This document shows, in pieces, positions 7,958 to 15,683 of a DNA stretch of 28,097 nt. The position numbers and the translations under genes are program-made. The first letter of the stretch is position 1; every line of letters starts with the position of its first letter. This DNA is from JBFELO01 sp041552055. GTDB taxonomy: Bacteria; Acidobacteriota; Thermoanaerobaculia; Thermoanaerobaculales; Sulfomarinibacteraceae. The stretch lies in NCBI GenBank assembly GCA_041552055.1, contig JBFELO010000057.1, positions 1 through 28,097 of the forward strand, in the 5' to 3' direction. The notes under the pieces are model-generated. The model was not told the origin of the DNA. It saw nothing but the letters and a program-made list of their open reading frames with translations, and ran no database searches.

Positions 7958-8728
7958 ATGCTGGGGGCCATTGCGGGCGACATCTTCGGGGCGGCCCACG
8001 AAGCGCAGCCCATCAAGCACGACGACTTCGACCTCTTCGACGCCCCCCGCTTCTTTACCGACGACACGGTGCTTACGGTGGCGACCGCCGACGCCATCCT
8101 CACCGATGGTGACTACGCGGTGGTGTACAGGGGGTGGGGGAGGCGATTCCCGAACCTGCCCTACGGCGGCAACTTCAGGCTGTGGTTCGAAGGAGAGATC
8201 GAGGGGCCGTACAACAGCTTCGGCAACGGTTCGGCGATGCGGGTGAGCCCGGTCGGCTGGGCGTTCGACGCTTTGGAGGACACCCTCACCGAGGCCGAAC
8301 GCTCCGCCGCTGTCACGCACAACCACCCCGAGGGCATCAAGGGCGCGCAGGCGGTCGCGGCCGCCGTGTTCCTCGCGCGGCACGGCGCGACCAAGGAGGA
8401 GATTCGCTCGCAGGTCTCGGACTGGTTCGGCTACGACCTCTCCCGCACCGTGGCCGAGATCCGCCAGCACTACCGCTTCGACGTCACATGCCAGGGATCG
8501 GTCCCCGAGGCCCTCATCGCCTACCTCGACGCCGACGACTTCGAGCACGCCCTCCGCCTCGCCATCTCCCTTGGCGGCGATGCGGATACACAGGCGGCGA
8601 TCGCCGGCAGCGTCGCCGAGGCGTTCTGGGGCGGGGTGCCGGCACATCTCGAGGAAGAAGTGCGAGCAGTGCTCGACGAACCACTCCTGGAGGTCCTCGA
8701 CTGGTTCCATCGCCAGTTTCGAGAGTGA
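7958..8728 (+). CDS. ADP-ribosylglycohydrolase, second type
   Basis: 256 aa from the ATG at 7958. A GTG two codons earlier (7952) is also possible, with a G-rich stretch just upstream. MLGAIAGDIFGAAHE, FTDDTVLTVATADAI, FGNGSAMRVSPVGWA, THNHPEGIKGA and GGDADTQAAIAGSVAEAFWG give the full set of fold and metal-binding motifs. It differs strongly from the preceding hydrolase and represents a separate subfamily, not a recent duplicate. It is shorter and starts directly at the core fold. It lies 198 bp after the first hydrolase, separated by the family-A palindrome, and is followed within 6 nt by the phosphoesterase gene. Confidence 0.9.
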   Translation: MLGAIAGDIFGAAHEAQPIKHDDFDLFDAPRFFTDDTVLTVATADAILTDGDYAVVYRGWGRRFPNLPYGGNFRLWFEGEIEGPYNSFGNGSAMRVSPVGWAFDALEDTLTEAERSAAVTHNHPEGIKGAQAVAAAVFLARHGATKEEIRSQVSDWFGYDLSRTVAEIRQHYRFDVTCQGSVPEALIAYLDADDFEHALRLAISLGGDADTQAAIAGSVAEAFWGGVPAHLEEEVRAVLDEPLLEVLDWFHRQFRE

Positions 8729-8734
8729 TTGCGG

Positions 8735-9403
8735 ATGACCACGCGCCTCCTCGCCTGCGCCGATCTTCACGGCTTCCGGGACGTCTATGAGTGGCTCGTC
8801 GATTTGGCCCTCACCGACGAGCCGGACGGGGTGGTCCTTGCGGGAGATCTATTGGGTCTCCCCGACGGCCATGGCACGGTCGAGGAGGCGCAGGCGGCGG
8901 ATGCGCTGGAAGTGGTTGCCCTGCTGTCCGAGATCGAGTGTCCCGTTTTCTACGTGATGGGCAACGACGACTGGGTCGACCTGGATCCGTCAGTTTCCAA
9001 TATCCGGTCGGTCCACGGGAGACGAGTGCCCTTCGGCGAATTCAACGTTGTCGGGTACCAGTACACGCTGTCCTTCATGGGCGGGATCAACGAAAGGGCT
9101 GAGCATGAGATGAAGAAAGATCTCGACGAGATCGAGGAGCTGGTGGATCAGAACACCGTACTGGTGACCCATGGACCGGCCCACGGAGCTCGCGATAGAG
9201 TGACGATCGGCGGGCACGCAGGCTCGACCTCGCTCCGCCACCTGGTCGACTGGTGCTCCCCACGGATCCACATCCACGGGCACATTCACTATTGGTTCGG
9301 CCGGGAAGGGCGCCACTTCAATGTGGCTTCAGCAGGCAAGAAGCGGGCCATGATGATCAACCTCGAGACGATGGAGCACCGGGTTACCGAAGAGGCCAGG
9401 TAA
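8735..9403 (+). CDS. Calcineurin-like metallophosphoesterase
   Basis: 222 aa. The dinuclear-metal motifs appear in order: ADLHG (Asp-x-His, near residue 10), AGDLLG, YVMGNDDW (Gly-Asn-Asp/His block), VTHGPAHG, and IHGHIHYWFG (Gly-His-x-His). Length and motif order fit small cytosolic phosphoesterases that act on nucleotides or phosphodiesters. The ATG at 8735 is preferred, 6 nt after the stop of the second ADP-ribosylglycohydrolase. A TTG at 8729 is the alternative. Co-transcription with ADP-ribose-removing enzymes raises the possibility that it acts on an ADP-ribose or NAD-derived phosphate, which is inference. Confidence 0.88.
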   Translation: MTTRLLACADLHGFRDVYEWLVDLALTDEPDGVVLAGDLLGLPDGHGTVEEAQAADALEVVALLSEIECPVFYVMGNDDWVDLDPSVSNIRSVHGRRVPFGEFNVVGYQYTLSFMGGINERAEHEMKKDLDEIEELVDQNTVLVTHGPAHGARDRVTIGGHAGSTSLRHLVDWCSPRIHIHGHIHYWFGREGRHFNVASAGKKRAMMINLETMEHRVTEEAR

Positions 9404-9429
9404 GAGACGCAAAGGTGCCGCAAGGGTCC

Positions 9430-9538
9430 CACGTTCACAATTCAACAGCCGTCAGCTCGTAGATGCTACACCGTGGACGCCCATGAGCGACATGTGGACT
9501 TCGAGCGATTCAGACAGGATTCAACAAATGTGAACGTG
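9430..9538. repeat. Family-A palindrome, diverged long copy
   Basis: CACGTTCACA (9430-9439) and TGTGAACGTG (9529-9538) are perfect 10-bp arms around a 90-bp interior. ATTCAACA occurs beside each arm in the same orientation. It fills most of the 162-bp gap between two convergent genes. Confidence 0.55.
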
Positions 9539-9565
9539 CTCCCATCGATAGTCCGGCACGCTTGA

Positions 9566-10042
9566 TCACTCTTCCGGCTCCCTGTCAAATACCCAAAGGT
9601 TATGGTGTTGCTCTCTCGGCATGTGCTTCCACTCCGCGGCTATAAATGTCTTTCCCCCGTCGGCCAGCCGATAATGAACGACGTTAGTTCCCTTTTCGCC
9701 TCCGTACGCCAATCTCATATCCAGAACCAGCTCTTGCCCCATCCAGGTCATGCGCGTCCACGACTCGAATTCGCCGTCCTTGCGGTGATGTTCCTTTCCG
9801 TCCGTAGTAACTTCGAATGTCAACGTGTTCGATTCTTCACCCCAAGTATGCGTACGGGTCAATTTGAATCTCGAATCCTGGTGCTCGATCACGAATATCG
9901 ATTTTGTCGGAGCGGTCATCTCCAACCTGCTTTTCTCCGGGTTGAATTTCCACGTACCTGAAAAATCGGGCTTCGTTCCGTCTCCTGCCGCCAGTGCGGT
10001 AGTCAACAACAGCCCCAGTGCAGTAACTCCGAGTGTTTTCAT
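9566..10042 (-). CDS. Secreted lipocalin-like small protein
   Basis: 158 aa with a signal peptide (MKTLGVTALGLLLTTALAAG). The mature part begins PDFSGTWKFNPEKSRLEM, a signature common in small exported acidobacterial proteins with a lipocalin-like beta-barrel. Alternating hydrophobic strands follow (NTLTFEVTTDG, TRMTWMGQELVLDMRLAY, VVHYRLADGGKTFIAAEW). AAGG upstream of the ATG is a loose ribosome site. It stands alone and its DNA is visibly less GC-rich than its neighbours, which may indicate separate origin. Ligand and function are unknown. Confidence 0.75.
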   Translation of the reverse strand: MKTLGVTALGLLLTTALAAGDGTKPDFSGTWKFNPEKSRLEMTAPTKSIFVIEHQDSRFKLTRTHTWGEESNTLTFEVTTDGKEHHRKDGEFESWTRMTWMGQELVLDMRLAYGGEKGTNVVHYRLADGGKTFIAAEWKHMPREQHHNLWVFDREPEE

Positions 10043-10263
10043 GGTTTTTTACCTTCACCTTCCCTTTCGGGTTCCTGTAAGTGATGACCTTGCGACTGCA
10101 CCAACGCCAACTGACATTCGCCACTCCGAACTCGTCGCCGTTGCATTGTTTCAATTCGCCATGCCATCCCATCACGGTTGACGAGTTCATGGGTGAATAC
10201 GTACCGCATGGGTGCCGCGTTCAGGAGGCATGGGTGCCAGGCCCAACGATGTGACGAATTGGA
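10043..10263. other. Gap with repeat fragments and a possible coding relic
   Basis: No convincing intact gene. On the minus strand about 10060-10190 encodes a protein-like stretch (GELKQCNGDEFGVANVSWRW, then RKVITYRNPKGKVKVKN) that could be the remnant of a secreted protein. A half family-A arm (GGTGCCGCGTTCA, 10211-10223) and the family-C motif TGCCAGGCCCAACGAT (10235-10250) lie at the right side. Confidence 0.3.
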
Positions 10264-10341
10264 GGGTGCCACCCATCACGACCCTCACAACCCGGAAGGT
10301 GGTACCCATAAACACTGTCAGAGGTGTGATGGGTGACACCC
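10264..10341. repeat. Family-B palindromic element
   Basis: A 78-bp element. The left arm GGGTGCCACCCATCAC (10264-10279) pairs with GTGATGGGTGACACCC (10326-10341) at 15 of 16 positions, with the inner CTCACA box characteristic of this family. It lies just after the 3' end of the kinase-hydrolase gene on the minus strand. Confidence 0.75.
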
Positions 10342-10367
10342 ATGTGGTCGGCCCGGCACCGGGGAAG

Positions 10368-13343
10368 CTACTGGACGGGGCCGAGGTAGGTGTCGAGCCA
10401 GGCGAGGGACTCGCGGGCGAGGTCGGTGGCCGGGAACGCGTGGCTGGTGTCGTGAACGATGATCTTCTTGTGCTCGTCCGGGGTGCCCAAGAGCTCGAAG
10501 TAGGGCAGCTGCGAGGTCTCGTACGGAAAGAAGAAGTCGTACCTGCCGTTGAGCATCAGCATCGGCACCCGCACCCGACTGATGTAGTGGAGCTCGTCGA
10601 CCTCCGGGAGAGAGTTCTGGAAGTTGAGGCCCGCGACGACGACGATCCCTGCTTTGATACGCGGCTCGACCGCGATCATGATCGGCGCCATCGCCGCTCC
10701 CCAGCTCAAGCCCAGGTAGGCCAGGCGCTCGTGGTCGATGTCGTCCCGGGTCTCGAGGTAGTCCACCGATCGCCTGAGGTCCTTGCCCCACATGATGATG
10801 TGGTCGCGCCAGTTGGCGGTCTCGTCCGGGTAGTCCGACGCCAGCCCGTCGCCGCGTTCGTAGGTGCTCTTGTACACCGGGTAGAGCAGCGCGCGGCCGC
10901 TCTTGAGTACGTGGAGGCTTCTACCGAGCGCGAGCTCCTCACTCGAGCGGCGATGGATGGCTCCCGACCCTGGAAACAGGACCACCGTCTGGTAGGGTGG
11001 CCGTCCCCCATTCGGCAGAAACAGGTACGCCATCATCCGCTCACCGCCGTAGGCGGCGTCGAAGGTGACCCGCTCGCGGACGTAGTCGTCCTCGACGCGC
11101 CGCTCCTCGACCTCGGCGTCGAGCGGTGAGGCGTCGTAGTGGAACTGACCGAGGTAGAGGTCGAAGGTCTCGTCGGAGACCTGGGGCTCGCTCAGGAAGT
11201 CGCGGAAGGGAAGCTCGACAATGTGCTCCAGCCGTGCCAGGTCAGCCTCGCCGGCCACGGAACGGATGCACCGGAAGCCGTTGGTCGGCGACCGGTCCCA
11301 CGCGGACTGGGCAAACAGGTCGTTGAAGCCGTACGCGGGATCGTTCCAGCCGCCGCCAAGAATCAGACGGTCGCCGCGGCTGCTCGCGTTGGCGCACCAC
11401 TCGCGGGCGTTGCCTGCCACGTCATAGGTGCCGTAGCGGTGCATGGCGTTCGTGCTGCCGACGGGCAGGATCGAGTCGCCGGTGAGGTTGGCGATCGGCA
11501 CGATGTCGCCGCTCGCCCAGGTCAGCGCGACTCGGTTCCAGTGGTACAGGGAGGGCAGACGCTTGCCGGCAAACGCTGCGTAGGCTGCAGCCTCGTACCA
11601 GCTGACGCCGGTGACCGGCAGGTCACCCGTGCCCACCGGGAAGTCGCCGACCTCCCAGGTTGCCGGGCCGGGCCGGCCCGTGGTGTCCACGAACCGCGCC
11701 ATGGCCTCGTCCCAGCTCAGCGCTCGGCCGTCGTCGATGAACGGCTCGCGCCAAAAATCAGGATTGCTGTAGCCCCCCGCGTCCGCAAAGCGCTGGAAGT
11801 CGCTGTTCGTGACCTCGTAACGGTCCACGAAAAAGTCGCCCGGCTCCTGCGGCGGCAGGTGCTCGACACCTGGCATGTGGATACCCGCCGGCGCGCCGGT
11901 GAACTCGATCTGCGGCGCCGAGGCCGGCGCCCACACCATCCCTTCGGGCACGTCTTCGGCGTGCCGCAGCACGTAGCCGCGACCCTCGCTCCGAGATGCC
12001 GGATTCCAGTAGAGGTCCTCGATCGGTTCGAAACCGTCTTTCTCGATCCGCACCCGCAGCACCCCGGTGACGAACGGAAGCTCCTCGATCGGGGTCTCGC
12101 CGAGCAGTTCCCACTCCTGGGCGACCGCCGCATAGGGTTTGGCGAGCACGCGTGCACCGGGCGGTTCGGAGCGGATCGTCAGCGGTCTCGAGTACTGACC
12201 GCGAAGCCGCTCGAGGAGAGGGTCGTTCGGGATGAACCGTTCCGCCTCGCGGCCGAGCTGAAAGGCCTGCCACGTGCCGAGGCCGCCGGCCCAGGTGGTC
12301 GAATCCAGCAGCCGTTCGATCTCGGGAAGGGCCTGCTGCCGCGCCCACCGCTGGCGGGCGCCGCGGTGAGCGTACCAGGCGCCGACAAGGGTCAGGGCAA
12401 CCACCAGCAGGGCCGCAGGGATCGCCACCAGCGGCCGGCGCAGCAGATCGCCGACCCCGGCCCGACGGTCGGGCACGCCCGGGGCGCCGCTGAACCGCGC
12501 CTGCAGCTCGACGAGGTCCTGTCGCAGCTCGGCCGCCGACGGGTACCGATCGCCGGGTGTGCGCGCCAGGCAGCGCGCGATGATCTCGCCGAGCATCGGC
12601 GGCAGCGAGACATTGACGTCGCCGAGCGGGGGCGCGGACGAGGTCAGGATCGCGGACAGCGTGGAGACGTTGTTCTTCCGCTTGAACGGGTTCCGTCCCG
12701 TCGCCATCTCGTAGAGCAGAATGCCGAGGGAGAAGACGTCGGATCGGTGGTCGACGGCGGTACCCTCGGCCTGCTCGGGTGACATGTAGGCGAGCGTCCC
12801 CAGCACCTGGCCAAGCTCGGTCCTCCCTCCCACCGAGGCGGTCAGGTCGTCGTCCGACGCCTCCTCGACCAGCTTGGCAAGGCCGAAGTCGAGAACCTTT
12901 ACGCGGCCGTCCTCGTCGAGCATGATGTTGCCGGGCTTGATGTCGCGATGGGTGATCCCCTTTGCGTGCGCAGCGCTGATCGCGTCCGTGATCTGTCCGG
13001 CGAAGTCCAGCAAGGACGGCAGCGCGAGACCGCCTTCCGGGATCAGGTCGACCAGGGATTCTCCAGACACCAGCTCCATGGAGATGAAGTGGACGCCTGA
13101 GGCGTCCTCAAGTGCGTAGATGGTGACGATGTTCGGGTGCTTGAGGGCGGCGATCGCGGAGGCCTCTCGCTTGAACCGTGCGCGACGCTGCGGACTGCGC
13201 GCCAGCTCGTCTGGCAGCACCTTGATTGCGACCTCACGCCCGAGGCGCTCGTCGATCGCCCGCCAGACGACACCCATGCCACCCTCACCGAGCTTGTCGA
13301 CGAGCCGGTAGTGGAGAAGCGTCTCGCCACTCTCTGGGGCCAT
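10368..13343 (-). CDS. Ser/Thr kinase - PEGA-like - formylglycine-generating-enzyme - alpha/beta hydrolase fusion
   Basis: 991 aa from the ATG at 13343. Kinase domain about 12-275: GEGGMG loop, Lys41, His132-Arg-Asp134 with KPGN, and DFG at 152-154. A membrane helix (about 304-322) places the rest outside the membrane. A PEGA-like beta segment (about 387-440, PLTIRSEPPGARV) is followed by an FGE-sulfatase/SUMF1-type domain (about 468-695, with FFVDRYEVTNSDFQRF, VTGVSWYEAAAYAAFAGKRLPS, GNAREWC, GGGWND). An alpha/beta hydrolase domain (about 740-991) has nucleophile Ser880 in GLSWG, Asp936 in GRYDFF and His968 in DTSHAF. Kinase-FGE fusions are known in this kind of genome. The additional hydrolase makes an extracytoplasmic effector plausible. 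An N-terminal extension to 13550 is possible but reads like non-coding sequence. Confidence 0.88.
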   Translation of the reverse strand: MAPESGETLLHYRLVDKLGEGGMGVVWRAIDERLGREVAIKVLPDELARSPQRRARFKREASAIAALKHPNIVTIYALEDASGVHFISMELVSGESLVDLIPEGGLALPSLLDFAGQITDAISAAHAKGITHRDIKPGNIMLDEDGRVKVLDFGLAKLVEEASDDDLTASVGGRTELGQVLGTLAYMSPEQAEGTAVDHRSDVFSLGILLYEMATGRNPFKRKNNVSTLSAILTSSAPPLGDVNVSLPPMLGEIIARCLARTPGDRYPSAAELRQDLVELQARFSGAPGVPDRRAGVGDLLRRPLVAIPAALLVVALTLVGAWYAHRGARQRWARQQALPEIERLLDSTTWAGGLGTWQAFQLGREAERFIPNDPLLERLRGQYSRPLTIRSEPPGARVLAKPYAAVAQEWELLGETPIEELPFVTGVLRVRIEKDGFEPIEDLYWNPASRSEGRGYVLRHAEDVPEGMVWAPASAPQIEFTGAPAGIHMPGVEHLPPQEPGDFFVDRYEVTNSDFQRFADAGGYSNPDFWREPFIDDGRALSWDEAMARFVDTTGRPGPATWEVGDFPVGTGDLPVTGVSWYEAAAYAAFAGKRLPSLYHWNRVALTWASGDIVPIANLTGDSILPVGSTNAMHRYGTYDVAGNAREWCANASSRGDRLILGGGWNDPAYGFNDLFAQSAWDRSPTNGFRCIRSVAGEADLARLEHIVELPFRDFLSEPQVSDETFDLYLGQFHYDASPLDAEVEERRVEDDYVRERVTFDAAYGGERMMAYLFLPNGGRPPYQTVVLFPGSGAIHRRSSEELALGRSLHVLKSGRALLYPVYKSTYERGDGLASDYPDETANWRDHIIMWGKDLRRSVDYLETRDDIDHERLAYLGLSWGAAMAPIMIAVEPRIKAGIVVVAGLNFQNSLPEVDELHYISRVRVPMLMLNGRYDFFFPYETSQLPYFELLGTPDEHKKIIVHDTSHAFPATDLARESLAWLDTYLGPVQ

Positions 13344-13350
13344 GCTCGCG

Positions 13351-13380
13351 ATTGTACAGTGGGGTGGAGCCTGGTGCCAC
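13351..13380 (-). promoter_or_regulatory. Candidate promoter of the kinase fusion gene, possibly leaderless
   Basis: On the minus strand, TACAAT (complement of 13351-13356) lies 7 nt upstream of the ATG, with GTGGCA (complement of 13375-13380) 18 nt before it as a 4/6 match to a -35 box. With this -10, transcription would start at or next to the ATG, giving a leaderless mRNA. No ribosome site is seen in the available space, which agrees. Confidence 0.4.
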
Positions 13381-13568
13381 GACCGCGAGTGCCGTGTGTG
13401 TGCCCCACGATCTCTTTCTGACAGGAGCCGCCTTGGACGAGTTGCTCGCGACCGGCCGATGGGAGATCGATGGGTCACGGCGCGCGATCGAGTAGCTGAT
13501 GTCGCGCTTCGCTCTGCCGGAGGCGGCGAGCTGAAGATCTGAGTCGACAACCCCGAAGGGGGTCTCGC

Positions 13569-13675
13569 GTGAAGAACATCTGACTGTTTCTGGCAGTCGG
13601 GGGAGCCGTCGTTCCCTATGCGTTCTTCAGTCGGTATTTGCTCGCCGACGTCATCGACCTGCCCGGCAATCCCAG
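13569..13675 (+). pseudogene. Relic of a DUF2834-like small membrane protein
   Basis: From a GTG at 13569 the frame reads MKNI, then a TGA stop (13581-13583), then LFLAVGGAVVPYAFFSRYLL followed by ADVIDLPGN. The VVPYxFF and later DLP elements resemble the N-terminal part of DUF2834 proteins, which are about 110 aa with several membrane helices. The remainder is lost, and the sequence runs into the family-B palindrome at 13755. Internal stop and truncation indicate a dead gene. The match is from memory of the family and could be coincidental. Confidence 0.45.
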
Positions 13676-13754
13676 CACCTCGCAGCCCCGGCTCGCAATG
13701 TCTGGCCGCTCGCTTTGATCGTGAGGTCGGTCCGCACGCTCGGAAGGATGAACA

Positions 13755-13830
13755 GTGCAGCCATCACGACCCTCACATCGTTCCCGCTTTGAACATGCTG
13801 ACTTTGTGATAGTTGTGATGGGTGGCACCC
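13755..13830. repeat. Family-B palindromic element, left arm decayed
   Basis: The left arm GTGCAGCCATCAC has mismatches, while the right arm GTGATGGGTGGCACCC (13815-13830) is intact. The inner pair CTCACA / TTTGTGA is kept. It lies in the 593-bp gap 13344-13936, which otherwise holds the relic at 13569 and no intact gene. Confidence 0.65.
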
Positions 13831-13936
13831 AACCAACGTGCTTGACGATTTCATCGGTGCAGTTGGAAGGCCGCGGCGGGCGACCGACAACTCGAAAAGC
13901 GTCAAAACCGTCATACCCGGCACCGCGAGCGGGCGA

Positions 13937-15115
13937 CTAGGGATCCGTTGTCGGGGTCACGGCAGCCAGAAAGCCGCCTCCCGCGAAGCGGCTGCCGTCA
14001 ACGCGAAGTAGCAGATTGTTGGGTCCTGGGCTCAGCGTGACGGGGAACCGCGCCGCCACGTGCTCGGGCGTCGAAAGGAAGTCGGTCCAGACGTAGTCCT
14101 GAGGCTCGACGGTGCCCAGGTGGCGTCCATCGAGCCATGCGTCAATCCTGTTGGCAGTGCTGAAGACAAGATCGCGGCGCGCGCCGTCTTCGCCGCCCTC
14201 TAGAGTCGTTCTCAGGTAGGCGAGATGACGGTCGCCGCCCAGGAAGTCGGTGAAGCGGCCGGTGATCACCATTCCCCTCTCATCTGCCACCACTGAGCGG
14301 GGAACGGGGGCCTCACCGCCGCTCTCGACGGCATTGTTGGGCCGCGCAAAGGGGCCAAAGGCCTCCCATTGAGTGAGCAGTGTGGGCGATACCGGCTTGG
14401 CCCGCGTGTCCGGGCCGGCGGCTGTGATGGCGCCAAATCGCCGAACCACGATGTCATCGACCCACACCGGATCACCACGGCCGGGTCGGGCCTCGAGACC
14501 GATGGCGCCACGGTCCATCTCGATGCCATCGAAGAGAACCAGAGGCTGTGCCAGATCTCCGAAGGCGAACCGTGCCTCGCGTCCGACCACGTCGAGCCGG
14601 AATCGGTACCAGCGGTTCGGCACGATGGTCCGCGGCCCTTCCAATGGAACCTTGAGTTCCTCGTAGAGGCGCCACGACGGGTTGCCGTCGCGATGCGGGC
14701 TTACCCTGATGTAGCTGCCGTTTCCCTTGACGTAGATACACCCGAAGTCGGTGCGGCTACCCCGTCGGCGATGGTTGTAGATCAGCCCCAGGTAGCCGTC
14801 GCCGTTCGTCGGGAAGAGCACTCGGCCGTCGATCCGCACATTGGTCCAGCCCTCAGATCCGCGGAGAAGGGTGTGCACGAATCCGCCCTGCAGCGGCACC
14901 AGCTCGAGGACGTGATTGTCCGCCTCCGTGCCGTCTTCGGGAACGATTCGAACGTTGCCCTCAGGCCCTACAGTCAGCCACTGGGACAGATCATGCTCGA
15001 AGTCGTCGCGTGCCAGCGGTTCCTCGGCCCCGATTGCCACCACCAGAAGCCAGCCCACGGCGACTAGACAGGCAACGACGGTGAGAATGGTCCAACGGCG
15101 TGGCGGCTGGCTCAT
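13937..15115 (-). CDS. Membrane-anchored LamG/concanavalin-like protein
   Basis: 392 aa. GGAG six nt before the ATG supports the start. A single N-terminal hydrophobic helix (about 9-30, TILTVVACLVAVGWLLVVAIG) is either a signal anchor or an uncleaved signal. The outer part begins LARDDFEHDLSQWLTVGPEG, typical of secreted jelly-roll domains. It continues with GYLGLIYNHRRRGSRTDFGC, WYRFRLDVVGREARFAFGD and VWVDDIVVRRF, the closing strand typical of LamG and DUF1080-like folds. A second beta-rich domain (about 245-392) has NRIDAWLDGRHLG and PGPNNLLLRVDG, resembling a carbohydrate-binding jelly roll. No catalytic residues are evident, so a glycan- or surface-binding role is a guess. Confidence 0.7.
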   Translation of the reverse strand: MSQPPRRWTILTVVACLVAVGWLLVVAIGAEEPLARDDFEHDLSQWLTVGPEGNVRIVPEDGTEADNHVLELVPLQGGFVHTLLRGSEGWTNVRIDGRVLFPTNGDGYLGLIYNHRRRGSRTDFGCIYVKGNGSYIRVSPHRDGNPSWRLYEELKVPLEGPRTIVPNRWYRFRLDVVGREARFAFGDLAQPLVLFDGIEMDRGAIGLEARPGRGDPVWVDDIVVRRFGAITAAGPDTRAKPVSPTLLTQWEAFGPFARPNNAVESGGEAPVPRSVVADERGMVITGRFTDFLGGDRHLAYLRTTLEGGEDGARRDLVFSTANRIDAWLDGRHLGTVEPQDYVWTDFLSTPEHVAARFPVTLSPGPNNLLLRVDGSRFAGGGFLAAVTPTTDP

Positions 15116-15161
15116 GGGTTACTCCGGCGGGAAAGACTCGAGCGACTCTAGCACGCTCAGG

Positions 15162-15303
15162 GGTGCCACCCTTCGCATTCACGCATTGTTGAAGCGCCGC
15201 TGATAATCGCTTATTCCTGAACTTCTACGCGGTTGCTGGGCTCGGTGCTGCAATGTCGCACCCGGCATTTGACTCGCAATGCAGCAATGCGAAGGGCGGC
15301 ACC
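15162..15303. repeat. Family-D long inverted-repeat element
   Basis: GGTGCCACCCTTCGCATT (15162-15179) and AATGCGAAGGGCGGCACC (15286-15303) are complementary at 17 of 18 positions and enclose a 106-bp interior without a reading frame of note. The tip GGTGCCACCC is shared with family B, but the inner part of the arm differs, so this is a related but separate element, 142 bp long. Confidence 0.65.
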
Positions 15304-15377
15304 GTCGTTGGCACCGTTGTATCCCGACTGGCGACTGCAAGCTATAGAAAATCAGAAAATTGTGCCGAGGTGTGGGG

Positions 15378-15671
15378 TCACGAGGAATCGCGTGTATCGG
15401 CGCCAAGATCGCGGGGATGCGCCGTCTTCGGACTCGACAGTACCGCACGGCGCCTGCCTGGGAACCGCCGCGGTGCCACGCACTCCGAAAATCTCGGGAG
15501 GGTCGTCGGCGGGTCGGTCCACACCCTGCGGAAGCTGTTCCAATCGTCACAATCGACGTCGTCGTCGGCATCGTTGTCGAACAACCGGCAGGCCGGATCG
15601 TTCCAGGTGGTGTCGCTGCCGCCGAAGCAGTCAGCGAAAGCGGCCGGGTCCTCCAAAAGCGTGCCCGGCAC
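15378..15671 (-). pseudogene. C-terminal relic of a dockerin-like (EF-hand) secreted protein
   Basis: The first ~60 residues of this 97-codon frame read LLEDPAAFADCFGGSDTTW, then a short spacer, then FDNDADDDVDCDDWNSFRRV and WTDPP. This is the calcium-loop pattern (D-x-D-x-D-x-x-x-D) of dockerin-like C-termini found in large secreted proteins. The upstream part of such a protein is absent. The sequence is cut at about 15680, where the transposase-tail repeats begin. There is no signal peptide and no upstream gene to join. It is therefore called a truncated relic. Confidence 0.55.
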
Positions 15672-15683
15672 CTTTTGCCTTTT

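Noticed and set aside
11139..12782. A 547-codon plus-strand open frame
   Set aside because: It is the antisense of the kinase-FGE-hydrolase gene and its translation has no domain pattern.
13420..13498. A short protein-like stretch, ALDELLATGRWEIDGSRRAI, on the plus strand
   Set aside because: It is only a fragment before a TAG, upstream of the kinase gene in the opposite orientation. I could not link it to a family, so I did not call a pseudogene.
13344..13550. N-terminal extension of the 991-aa kinase fusion
   Set aside because: Residues before the ATG at 13343 are low-complexity and unlike kinase N-termini, and a promoter-like TACAAT lies inside this stretch.
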